Source: SAR202 cluster bacterium bin90
GTDB lineage: Bacteria > Chloroflexota > Dehalococcoidia > Lucifugimonadales > JADFKI01
Reading direction: 5' to 3'
Length of the DNA: 64,000 nt
Assembly (NCBI GenBank): GCA_002238855.1
Contig: MPND01000017.1
Location: forward strand, 1-64,000
The translations under genes were made by a program, and so were the position numbers. The stretch's first letter is position 1; each line of letters starts with the position of its first letter. The notes beneath the pieces are model-generated. The model did no database searches, had not been told where the DNA came from, and saw only the letters and a list, made by a program, of their open reading frames with translations. Below, piece after piece: positions 31,319 to 39,518 of the stretch.

Positions 31319-34300
31319 CTAATCCGCTGCAGCGGATTCGGAGCTTGGGGTGCGGCGGAACAGGTTGGTGAGGCGGGCGTAGCCGCTGGGAATGGATACA
31401 TTGAATATCCAGTACACGGCGGGTACGACGATGAGGGTCAGGAAGGTGGAGCTTACGAGGCCGCCGATGACGACCGTCGCGAGTTCCGCGCCAATGATGC
31501 CGGTGTCGGTGTCGCTTGCGGCGAGCGGCAGCAGGGCGAAGGTGGTGGTGAACGCGGTCATGAGAATGGGCCGGAGGCGGACGCGACCGCCTTCAATGAG
31601 CGCGTCGAAGACATCGTAGCCGCGATCGCGGAGCTGCTCGACGAAAGTGAGGAGCACGATGGCGTTGGTTACGACGATGCCGACGAGGAGCAGGAAGCCC
31701 ATCATTGCGGACAGGCTGAGGGTGCGATCGGTTATGATGAGGGCGAGCAGTGCACCTACGACCGCGAGCGGCAGGCTGAGGACGATGATGAAGGGCGTTC
31801 GCAGCGCGCCGAGGCTTGCGACCATGACGAGGTACACCAACACTACGCCGACTGCCATTGCAATGAAGACATCCTGGAAGCCTTCGTTGATCTGCTCGAA
31901 GATGCCTCCGCTGGTGATCGTGATTCCGGGCGGGATGCCCTCTGCCTGGAGGGCGGCGATCTCCTGATCGACGAGGACACCGATGGCGCGGGTGTTCTCG
32001 CCAACGAGGTTGCCCGTGATCCTGGCGGAGCGCTCGCTCTCGAAGCGGAATATGCTGAGAGGGGTCTCCTTGATGCCTATGTGGGCTATTGCGCCGAGCT
32101 TGACGGGGCCGACGGGACTCTCGATGCGCAGGTTCTTGAGGTTCTCGATGTCGTCAACATCTGCGCGGTCGCCGCGAATGAGGATTTCAACCGTCTTGCC
32201 TGAGATGTCAATCTCAGAGATGTCCCTGCCCGATATGAACTGGTTCACCTGCAAGCCCACCGCGGTTGTGGTGAGGGAATACTCGCCTGCCTTGGTGGGG
32301 TCAACGCTTATGACGACCTCGTCCTTGCCTTCTGAGGCGGTGCTGCTGACGTTGACGATGCCGTCTATATTGCCGAGCCGCTCTTCGAGCTGTCGAGAAA
32401 CTTCGGCGATTTCGTTGAAGTTGGGCCCGGTGACTCTGACGTCCATGTCGCCCTGGGCCGGGCCCCCGGCGATGCCGGATACGGTTATGAGCACGTCGTC
32501 GCCGCGGTCGGGCATGGCATCGCGGACTATGTCTTCGACATCTTCGGGCACGTCTTCCGAGAGCCGGGCAAAGGCTCCCGCCAGATGGAACCCGCCTGCG
32601 GCGCCGCTGTCAAACTCTTCGGAGCGCCCGCCGACGGTGGTCTGGTAAAGGGTAATCCAGCCTCGTTCGACGAACGGTATAAGGGCTTCCTCAATCGCGA
32701 GGGCTTCCTGATAGGTGCGCTCGACCGAAGTGCCGACGGGAAGCTCGACATTGATTGTCAGATACTCGGGAGTGGTCGTTGGAAAGAATGTTATTGGTAT
32801 CACGGTTATCAGGCCGAGGCTTGCCACAGTGACGATGATGGCTATCGCGACAGTCAGGAACTTGTAGCGAATCGCCCAGCGCAGCATGGGTGAGTAGATG
32901 CGCTGGATCATAGACTGGCGGTCGGCGGGACCTGAGTCTGAAATTGTATCGTCGTCGAAGTCGCCGCGCCGCAAGAGGCTGGCTGCGAGAACGGGAACGA
33001 TGGTAATCGCAACGACAGTGGATGCGAGGAGCGCGAGGCTGACGGATATGGCGAACGGGCTGAAGAACTGGCCGACAACCCCGGAAATGAACGCCAGTGG
33101 GATGAATATAACGACAGTGGTGAGCGTAGAGGAGATGATAGCCGCGCCCACTTCCTGGGTGCCGTTGATGGCTGCCTCGAAGCGGCTCTCTCCAAGATGA
33201 ATATGGCGGTAGATGTTCTCCAGGACGACGATGCTGTCGTCCACGACACGCCCGACGGCGATGGCTAGACCGGCGAGGGACATGAAGTTAAGCGAGATAT
33301 CGGTGGTCAAGGACAGAAGCAGTATGCCAGTGAGGAGGCTGAGGGGTATGGAGATCGCGATGATTGCGGTTGGCCGCAGGGAGAGGGCGATGCCCCGCAT
33401 CAGGGACGGCCGGACATTCAGCAGGAATATGAAGACCGTTGCTACTGCGAAGAGGAAGCCGACGGTGCCCTCGCGGAGCAGGCTTGCCAGAGATTCGCGG
33501 ACCTGCGGCCCGTTGTTGGAGATTTCAAGCACCTGCACGTGCGGGGGAATGACGCCCGTGTCAATCATCTCGTTCATAGCAGCCGTTACTGCCTCGGTGA
33601 CGTCCGCGGTGTTGGCATCGGGGTCCTTGACGATGGCGAGGATGAGGCCCGGCTTGCCGTTGGCGCGGGAGATGCGCTGCGAGTCGGCGGTGGTCAGTTC
33701 CACATCGGCGACGTCCGCGACCTTGATTGCGCGCTTGCCGGTCTGCGGACCTTGCGGAGCCTGCGGGAACCCCGTGTCTGTCTGCTCGAAGCCTACCGTG
33801 AGCTCACGGATGTCCTCAACAGAGCCGAGCTGGTTCGCCGTGCGGACTGGGTAGCCGGTGCCGCGGGTGGTGATGCTGCCCGCGGGGAGGCTGACGTTGT
33901 TCTGCGTAATGGAGTTCGCAACCTGCACCGTCGAAAGGCGGAGGTCGTTAAGCTTGTCGGCGTCGACTGAAACAATGACCTTCTCCTCGATCTCGCCGAG
34001 GACGTACATGGTACCCACGCCTTCGATGCGGCTGAGGGTCGGCTGGATGACATCGCTGACAAGCCGTTGCAGCCCGGGAATATCCTCGTCACCGGATATT
34101 GTGAACTGGATGACAGGGAAGGCGTCGGGGGTGATGCGGCTGACGATGGTGAAGACGTCGTCAGGCAGGTCTGCGCCGTTTACAGCGCTTTCAACCTCGC
34201 GCTCGGCTTCTGCCATATCGGTATCGAAGTCGAAGGTCGCAAGGAGGTTGACGCGATTTTCGGTAGAGATGGAGCTGACTTCTCTAAGACCGCTGAGGCC

Positions 34301-34519
34301 CGAAATGGATTCTTCCAGTGGTTCGGTGATGTCGCGCATCAGGGTTTCGGGGTCTGAGTTGGCGGCGAATGCGTTGACGGCGACGTTGGGGAAGGAGATG
34401 TCGGGGAAGAGCTCGCGCTGGAGGTTGATGTAGGAATAGATGCCTAGTCCGAATAGCAAGATCATTACGAGAATGGTAACCGGGCGTCTTCTGAGCGCGA
34501 GTCGGGTTATGAAGCTCAA
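31319..34519 (-). CDS. RND-family efflux transporter (AcrB/MexB-like)
   Basis: The 1066-residue product is a full-length RND pump: a short N-terminal helix (RRPVTILVMILLFGLGIYSY), two large periplasmic-type loops and 12 predicted membrane segments. TM4 carries the proton-relay aspartates in GLAIAVGRVVDDSIVVLENI, the counterpart of AcrB Asp407/408. Substrate is unknown; composition resembles multidrug/lipid-type RND proteins of Gram-negatives. Neither a membrane-fusion protein nor an outer-membrane channel gene is adjacent, so it either borrows partners or works alone. It is transcribed singly. Confidence 0.93.
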   Translation of the reverse strand: MSFITRLALRRRPVTILVMILLFGLGIYSYINLQRELFPDISFPNVAVNAFAANSDPETLMRDITEPLEESISGLSGLREVSSISTENRVNLLATFDFDTDMAEAEREVESAVNGADLPDDVFTIVSRITPDAFPVIQFTISGDEDIPGLQRLVSDVIQPTLSRIEGVGTMYVLGEIEEKVIVSVDADKLNDLRLSTVQVANSITQNNVSLPAGSITTRGTGYPVRTANQLGSVEDIRELTVGFEQTDTGFPQAPQGPQTGKRAIKVADVADVELTTADSQRISRANGKPGLILAIVKDPDANTADVTEAVTAAMNEMIDTGVIPPHVQVLEISNNGPQVRESLASLLREGTVGFLFAVATVFIFLLNVRPSLMRGIALSLRPTAIIAISIPLSLLTGILLLSLTTDISLNFMSLAGLAIAVGRVVDDSIVVLENIYRHIHLGESRFEAAINGTQEVGAAIISSTLTTVVIFIPLAFISGVVGQFFSPFAISVSLALLASTVVAITIVPVLAASLLRRGDFDDDTISDSGPADRQSMIQRIYSPMLRWAIRYKFLTVAIAIIVTVASLGLITVIPITFFPTTTPEYLTINVELPVGTSVERTYQEALAIEEALIPFVERGWITLYQTTVGGRSEEFDSGAAGGFHLAGAFARLSEDVPEDVEDIVRDAMPDRGDDVLITVSGIAGGPAQGDMDVRVTGPNFNEIAEVSRQLEERLGNIDGIVNVSSTASEGKDEVVISVDPTKAGEYSLTTTAVGLQVNQFISGRDISEIDISGKTVEILIRGDRADVDDIENLKNLRIESPVGPVKLGAIAHIGIKETPLSIFRFESERSARITGNLVGENTRAIGVLVDQEIAALQAEGIPPGITITSGGIFEQINEGFQDVFIAMAVGVVLVYLVMVASLGALRTPFIIVLSLPLAVVGALLALIITDRTLSLSAMMGFLLLVGIVVTNAIVLLTFVEQLRDRGYDVFDALIEGGRVRLRPILMTAFTTTFALLPLAASDTDTGIIGAELATVVIGGLVSSTFLTLIVVPAVYWIFNVSIPSGYARLTNLFRRTPSSESAAAD

Positions 34520-34764
34520 GGGAGGGACTCCTGAGAGTAGGTCAGCTGGTATGCAATTCAGTTGGCGGAACGAATGTGATGTGGAATATTGAAGCTACTT
34601 TATACGAAAGTGGTCTTTCAAAAAAATCACCCTAATAAGTTTAGCAAAGTTTTGGCTCCTGTGTTGCTCATGTTGCGCCCAATTTTGGCTTTCAGAGGAT
34701 GCCCTCGCGGTATAGAATATCTTCGTGTTAAGAAGATGTTAATTTCAGGATTGGAACTTCAGCC

Positions 34765-36111
34765 TTGGCAAGTCGCATTCCTCGCAGAATCCACACATTC
34801 GACGCTTTCCTGAACCCGAATTATCGGCTGCTGTGGGTGAGCAACTTCTTTGCGTACATCTCGCGGTGGATGCAGATGACGATGCTGGGGTGGTTCGTGT
34901 TCGAGGAGACGGGGAGCGCGTTTCTCGTTACGCTGGTGGGGTTTTCGGGGATGGGGCCGCTGGTGGTGCTGGGCGTGTTCGGTGGCGTGCTTGCGGACCG
35001 GCTGGACAAGCGCAAGCTGCTGCTGGGGACGCTGTTCGCGAACCTGCTGGCGGCGACCGGGATGGCGGCACTCATCTTCTCCGACTTCATATTTGAAGCC
35101 GGTAATCTCCAGTACTGGCATGCATACCTGGTGATGCTGGTAGGCGGCATAGGTTGGGGGCTGGACATGCCGTCCCGCCGCACCATCGTGCTGGATGTGC
35201 TGGGCAGGGCGCGGGTGAACAACGCCATAGCGCTCGACTCGGTGGGGATGCATTCGAGCCGTATGCTGGGGCCTCTGATTGGCGGAGGGCTGATTACGAT
35301 AAGCCTTTTCCTATTCAGCGACGGCTACGGTTTGGAAGCGGGCTATGCGGTGACGCTGCTGTTCTTCATCACTTCGGCGATCATGATGCTGAATGTGAAG
35401 ACGCCGGCGCGCGATGTTACCGCAGCCGGACAGGCTTCGTGGAACATACTCAGAAATCTTATTGAAGGGGTTCGCTATGTTTCCAGCGAGGCGACGCTGA
35501 TTGCAGTTGTGCTGATAACGGTGTTCATGAACTTGCTGCTGTTCCCGTACCAGCAGCTTATACCGGTGGTTGCCGCCAACGTGCTGCATGTGGGGCCGAC
35601 GCTGATGGGGTTGCTGCTTGCGTTTGAAGGGCTGGGAGCGCTGATAGGGTCGGTCGGGATTGCTTCGTGGTCTAACCTCACACACCATGGACGAGTGTAT
35701 TTGTTTGGCTCGATGGCGGGGCTGACGATGCTGCTGGCGTTCTCGTTCTCGCAGTGGTACGGGGTGTCGCTTGCGCTGATGCTGATGCTGGGACTGGGGA
35801 CGGCGGGGTTCGGCGCGATGCAGGCGACGATAATCCTGCTGGTGGCGCGCGACGATATGCGCGGCAGAGGGCTGGGTGTGATCACGCTTGCGATTGGGGC
35901 GGGGCCGATTGGCGGACTGATGCTGGGCTGGACAGCAGACGAGATAGGTGCGCCGATGGCGATGACGATAAACGCGATCCTAGGGCTGATAACAGTTGGG
36001 CTTGTGGGACTGCTGGCGCCGTCGCTGCGGGGCCGGATGACATCGGACTCGGAGTCGGAACGCGCGGAGGAGCCGGGGGCGCAGCCTGCGGCTGCGGGTG
36101 GGGGGAATTGA
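34765..36111 (+). CDS. MFS transporter (EntS/MFS_3-like exporter)
   Basis: The 448-residue product has 12 hydrophobic segments and the MFS loop 2-3 motif GVLADRLDKRKLLL (variant of GxLaDrxGrr). The opening FLNPNYRLLWVSNFFAYISR and the DMPSRRTIVLDVL, PLIGGGL and LLLAFEGLGALIGS stretches fit the MFS_3 exporter group. The C-terminus is hydrophilic and Glu/Ala-rich. The TTG start lacks a strong ribosome binding site, so the first residues are uncertain. A lone higA follows 28 bases downstream. Confidence 0.88.
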   Translation: MASRIPRRIHTFDAFLNPNYRLLWVSNFFAYISRWMQMTMLGWFVFEETGSAFLVTLVGFSGMGPLVVLGVFGGVLADRLDKRKLLLGTLFANLLAATGMAALIFSDFIFEAGNLQYWHAYLVMLVGGIGWGLDMPSRRTIVLDVLGRARVNNAIALDSVGMHSSRMLGPLIGGGLITISLFLFSDGYGLEAGYAVTLLFFITSAIMMLNVKTPARDVTAAGQASWNILRNLIEGVRYVSSEATLIAVVLITVFMNLLLFPYQQLIPVVAANVLHVGPTLMGLLLAFEGLGALIGSVGIASWSNLTHHGRVYLFGSMAGLTMLLAFSFSQWYGVSLALMLMLGLGTAGFGAMQATIILLVARDDMRGRGLGVITLAIGAGPIGGLMLGWTADEIGAPMAMTINAILGLITVGLVGLLAPSLRGRMTSDSESERAEEPGAQPAAAGGGN

Positions 36112-36138
36112 ATTGACAACCATGGTTGAGGCGCAATT

Positions 36139-36402
36139 ATGATTCCAGAAAATCGTAATCCTACGCATCCAGGCGAAATTCTTCTTGAAGAGTTCCTGAA
36201 GCCTTCGGGTATAACTCGGGTTACTCTTGCGAAGCACATGGGTGTTTCGGTGCAGCGGGTTGATGAGCTTGTGCGGGGGAAGCGCGGAATTACAGCGGAG
36301 ATTGCGGGGCTACTCAGCGAAGCTGTTGGCACGACGCCTGAGTTCTGGATGAATATGCAAAGCGGATATGACTTCGCGCTGAATCGGCTAACTGGTAGGT
36401 AG
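36139..36402 (+). CDS. higA: HigA-family antitoxin, no toxin partner
   Basis: The 87-residue product, NPTHPGEILLEEFLKPSGIT then LAKHMGVSVQRVDELVRGKR and FWMNMQSGYDFALNR, is a near-consensus VapI/HigA XRE antitoxin. The toxin gene that normally precedes higA is replaced here by the MFS transporter. It may be a domesticated regulator, for example of the exporter, or a remnant. Confidence 0.88.
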   Translation: MIPENRNPTHPGEILLEEFLKPSGITRVTLAKHMGVSVQRVDELVRGKRGITAEIAGLLSEAVGTTPEFWMNMQSGYDFALNRLTGR

Positions 36403-36424
36403 AGCCTCTGTCGGCGTTGGCCGA

Positions 36425-36793
36425 TCAATCACCCAAGATTATTGCGGATTCGTCCATTAGCATGATGTAGGGTTCGCCGAACTGGTCTGGGTCTTCGAGG
36501 CTCCAGTCGGCGGTGGAATCGGCGGGTTTCATGCGGATGCCCCAGTCGCCGCCGAATACGAGGTGAACGACTGCCTGACCGGAGTCTGAGACGGGGGCGT
36601 ACATCGCGGGGGTCGGCGTGCCGTCGTCCTCGCTGCTCCAGCCTGTTACCTGATAGACGCCGGGGGGTCTGCCGGGTTCGTCGAGGACGACGCGTTCCAC
36701 AGGCACAGCGTCGGCGTGCGCTTCGTAGAGCATAAGCGGCATGTACTCGCAGTTGTCGTTGTCATCGACTTCGAGGTAGATGGATTCTGGCAT
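36425..36793 (-). CDS. Hypothetical protein linked to the ThDP decarboxylase
   Basis: The 122-residue acidic product (MPESIYLEVDDNDNCEYMPL ... GDWGIRMKPADSTADWSLED) has no family I recognise. It starts three bases after the stop codon of the decarboxylase large-domain gene and shares its direction, so it is probably translated from the same mRNA. Predicted structure is beta-rich and soluble, without signal peptide or membrane segment. A role as an accessory subunit is only suggested by position. Confidence 0.7.
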   Translation of the reverse strand: MPESIYLEVDDNDNCEYMPLMLYEAHADAVPVERVVLDEPGRPPGVYQVTGWSSEDDGTPTPAMYAPVSDSGQAVVHLVFGGDWGIRMKPADSTADWSLEDPDQFGEPYIMLMDESAIILGD

Positions 36794-36796
36794 GGG

Positions 36797-37351
36797 CTAC
36801 TCGAATGTCTTGCGGAAGTTGTAGAGGGTCATTTCGGGCTCGACGGGGGCTGTGGGCAGGTACTCTTCCTCTTCAATCTTGGCGACGATGAGCCAGGGGC
36901 CGTCTTCGCTTAACGCCTGCCGGAATACGGTGGCGAGCGCCTCTTCGTCGTCAACGGTTGCGGTATTGGGGATGTTGCAGCCCTTGCCTACCTGCTCCAG
37001 GCTTGTGCCGAAAGCGGTGTGGGTAGGCTGCATGCCGGTCTGTCCCCACATCTCGTTGTCCCAGACGATGACAATGAGGTTGCGCGGCTGCTCCCTGCCG
37101 ATGGTGGCGAGGGTGCCCATGTTCATGAGCAGGCTGCCGTCGCCGTCGAGGGATATGACCTTCTCATCGGTGGAGAGCGCCATGCCGAGCGCCATCGAGG
37201 AACATAGGCCCATCGAGCCGTAGCCGTAGAAGTTACGGTCGCGGTCGGGGGCGAGATGCCAGAGCTCGTCGGATGTGGGGCCGAGGTTGGCGACTATGGG
37301 CAAGTCGTCAGCGTTTTCCAGGATCATTTTCGTGGCGGAAAGCCTGTGCAA
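36797..37351 (-). CDS. Sulfopyruvate decarboxylase beta-like, ThDP-binding subunit
   Basis: The 184-residue product is the C-terminal, cofactor-binding half of a thiamine-diphosphate enzyme. It holds GDGSLLMNMGTLATI (from about residue 70) with the later WDNEMWGQTG completing the GDG-x(n)-N motif for Mg-ThDP. YGSMGLCSSMALGMAL precedes it. Small split enzymes like this act on sulfopyruvate (ComDE) or phosphonopyruvate. Acting with the gene at 37478-37984 it would decarboxylate a 2-oxo acid to an aldehyde. Which oxo acid is not certain. A palindromic repeat sits between the two subunit genes. Confidence 0.82.
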   Translation of the reverse strand: MHRLSATKMILENADDLPIVANLGPTSDELWHLAPDRDRNFYGYGSMGLCSSMALGMALSTDEKVISLDGDGSLLMNMGTLATIGREQPRNLIVIVWDNEMWGQTGMQPTHTAFGTSLEQVGKGCNIPNTATVDDEEALATVFRQALSEDGPWLIVAKIEEEEYLPTAPVEPEMTLYNFRKTFE

Positions 37352-37424
37352 TTTTTGTGTCCTTTGTTTGTGCTGCTCGTGATTGCCAAATGGTAAGTAT
37401 TTCGTCTCGGATGGTTAATTGGCG

Positions 37425-37470
37425 ACTTCACCCCCATCCTAGCCTTCCCCCGTCGAGGGGGAAGGGATTT
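37425..37470. repeat. Palindromic repeat inside the decarboxylase operon
   Basis: CCTTCCCCC-gtcg-AGGGGGAAGG at 37444-37466 is followed on the plus strand by a run of seven T. It separates the alpha- and beta-like subunit genes, which would otherwise be adjacent. Confidence 0.8.
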
Positions 37471-37477
37471 TTTGATG

Positions 37478-37984
37478 TTACGCCAATTTTCCGCCGTGCA
37501 GGAGTGGGGTCATGCAGAGGGCGAGCGGCTGGCGCGAGGCGTAGCAGAGCTTGAGTGCGCCGGTGACGCGGCGGTGCAGGCGGTCGTCGGTGTCGTAGGT
37601 GTAGTGCGGGATGCCGAGAACGTCGAGGATTGGGCGCGTGGTGCGGCCCATGGTGACCTGCGCTAGGTTGAACTCGTCCACCTCGCCGCGCAGGTTGATG
37701 AACATTGGCAGGGGGATGCGATAGGGAATGCAGAGGGATGCGATTGCGTTGATGCAGTTGCCGAAGCCGCTGGACTGCATGAAGACCGCGGCCTTGCGAC
37801 CGGTGGCGTATGCTCCGGATGCGATGCCGATTGCTTCTTCCTCGCGGGTTGCGGCGACTACGTGGAAGTAGTCGTCATCTTCGAGGAGCTGCGTTACCTG
37901 ATGGATGCTGATATCCGGTACGAAGGCGATAAGCGAGACTTCGCTGTCCTTGAGGGACTGTACGATGGTTTCTGCCCAGTTCAT
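37478..37984 (-). CDS. Sulfopyruvate decarboxylase alpha-like subunit
   Basis: The 168-residue product is the N-terminal, pyrimidine-binding half of a split ThDP enzyme. The conserved glutamate lies in AATREEEAIGIASGAYATGR, followed by AVFMQSSGFGNCINAI and LPMFINLRGEVDEFN, which match ComD-type alpha subunits. The N-terminus IVQSLKDSEVSLIAFVPD is also typical. It would pair with the product of 36797-37351. In marine bacteria these enzymes take part in C3-sulfonate breakdown or coenzyme M-like routes. Confidence 0.82.
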   Translation of the reverse strand: MNWAETIVQSLKDSEVSLIAFVPDISIHQVTQLLEDDDYFHVVAATREEEAIGIASGAYATGRKAAVFMQSSGFGNCINAIASLCIPYRIPLPMFINLRGEVDEFNLAQVTMGRTTRPILDVLGIPHYTYDTDDRLHRRVTGALKLCYASRQPLALCMTPLLHGGKLA

Positions 37985-38236
37985 GGATTGGTCCTTGGTG
38001 GTTATGGCGGTAGGCGATCATTCCGATCTGACGGGCTCCCTGTCTTAGCTCCAGAGAGACATCTAGCCGCTACTTTAGCGGTGCGTGTGTTGGTTCGTCA
38101 ACCAGATTTGACGACGCAGAAACCTTCCTCATCCCTTCACATCAACAATTGCATATGTGTTAAAGTATCGGCACAGTGAGAGTATGCAATATAGACATAG
38201 CTGCAGGCAAGGAAAGCTAGCCTGCAGGGGGCAGAA

Positions 38237-38980
38237 GTGGCCAAAGACACCATCACTTTCGAACTCGGCGGACGAGTCGAGATTAGGGACTTGGAGAACG
38301 GCATTATTGCCTTTCGTCGCCTCGTTGCTGCGCTGACGCCCAGAAATGCTGAAGTGGCCTGGGTCGTTGAAGACCTGCAGCCAGGGAGCACGATAGCAAC
38401 AATCAGGGGTGAATCCGACGATCCGCAGATAGTCGAGAAGATTGTCCAGGACTATGAACGGGTAGGAGATACGCTGGCAAATCATGAAGAACTTACGCTG
38501 TATGGGACGCAGGCGAAGAACGCGGCGTACGCAATTGTCACAATTACGCATGCAGTTGAGTATGTTCGATTTGAAACCTCTGATGATGACTACGTGATTT
38601 ATGGCAATGGCAGGATTCCTGCCGAAGCTGCACTGACAGTCAGCATAGGAGCCGTCACCGGTCGAGTTCAGACGTTGAGCAACAGGGGCGGGCTCAGATT
38701 CAATCTCTACGACACAATTCACGACAAGGCTGTCGCTTGCTACCTCTCGCCCGGACAAGAATCACTAATGCGGGAGGCCTGGGGCAAGCAAGCAACCGTA
38801 AGTGGTAGGGTGTCGAGAGACGCCTATACGAGCAGGGCGATAGCTATCCGACAGATAATGAATGTTGAAATTCTTGAAGAAGTTCCACCGGGTTCATACC
38901 GAGGTGCTAGAGGCGCGGTCCCCTGGCAGCCGGGCTACAAGAAACCAGAAGAAGTCATCCGACAACTAAGAGATGCCTGA
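38237..38980 (+). CDS. Uncharacterised protein paired with a PIN-domain gene
   Basis: The GTG start has AGGGGG ahead of it. The 247-residue product contains an N-terminal alpha/beta part (LENGIIAFRRLVAALTPRNA, then DLQPGSTIATIRG) and a C-terminal beta-rich part with ATVSGRVSRDAYTSRAIAIR, which looks like an OB- or SH3-type nucleic-acid-binding barrel. Its last eight bases overlap the PIN gene, as in TA operons, but it is about three times longer than known VapB-type antitoxins. No known family was recognised. A role as antitoxin or RNA-guide partner is inference. Confidence 0.65.
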   Translation: MAKDTITFELGGRVEIRDLENGIIAFRRLVAALTPRNAEVAWVVEDLQPGSTIATIRGESDDPQIVEKIVQDYERVGDTLANHEELTLYGTQAKNAAYAIVTITHAVEYVRFETSDDDYVIYGNGRIPAEAALTVSIGAVTGRVQTLSNRGGLRFNLYDTIHDKAVACYLSPGQESLMREAWGKQATVSGRVSRDAYTSRAIAIRQIMNVEILEEVPPGSYRGARGAVPWQPGYKKPEEVIRQLRDA

Positions 38981-39470
38981 AACACCCAAACTAATATATT
39001 GGGACTCGAACGCCTTCCTCTCGTACATGAACGAGCTACCGGACCGCATGCCTGTCCTCGATGTATTGCTTGAAGCGAGTGCTCAAGTCGGCGGCGCGGT
39101 TAAGATACATACATCAACTCTGGCGCAAGTGGAAGTAGCATTTGCAGCTTCTGAACAAGCTCAGGAAGTGCTGGATCCAAGAGTAGAACAGAGCCTGAAT
39201 GAACTCTGGGCTGATGCCGAGACAGTAATATCAGTTGAATATCACGTCGGCATCGGGCAAATCGCTCGAAATTTGATTCGCAACGCCGTCTCAAGAGGGT
39301 GGAGTTTGAAGCCACTTGACGCAATTCATTTATCCACTGCGCAGTGGCTCTCAAACTCAGGTCTGGCGTTAGAGGAATTTCATACCTATGACGGCAGACT
39401 TTTGAAGTACGAGTCCTTGGTAGGATTCAGTATCTGCGAACCGTACACTGAACAGCCGAGAATGATCTAA
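38973..39470 (+). CDS. PIN-domain protein
   Basis: The 165-residue product has the PIN layout: LIYWDSNAFLSYMNELPDR (first Asp), STLAQVEVAFA (Glu), LKPLDAIHLSTAQWL (Asp), and a final FHTYDGRLL (Asp). WDSNxFLxY and the PLDAIHLATA-like motif belong to a PIN subgroup distinct from the two VapC proteins in this window. It is translationally coupled to the 247-residue protein upstream. RNase activity is expected from the fold. Confidence 0.85.
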   Translation: MPETPKLIYWDSNAFLSYMNELPDRMPVLDVLLEASAQVGGAVKIHTSTLAQVEVAFAASEQAQEVLDPRVEQSLNELWADAETVISVEYHVGIGQIARNLIRNAVSRGWSLKPLDAIHLSTAQWLSNSGLALEEFHTYDGRLLKYESLVGFSICEPYTEQPRMI

Positions 39471-39518
39471 GCGGACTTGTCTGTTCGGTCAGGCGAACCC
39501 TTCGGATTCTTTCGCAGG

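Noticed and set aside
30992-32203. 403-codon plus-strand frame opposite the RND and metallopeptidase genes
   Set aside because: Spans two unrelated genes and a repeat on the opposite strand, with highly acidic, low-complexity translation.
38129-38758. 209-codon minus-strand frame
   Set aside because: Antisense to the better-supported 247-residue gene at 38237-38980, which has a ribosome binding site and a coupled partner.
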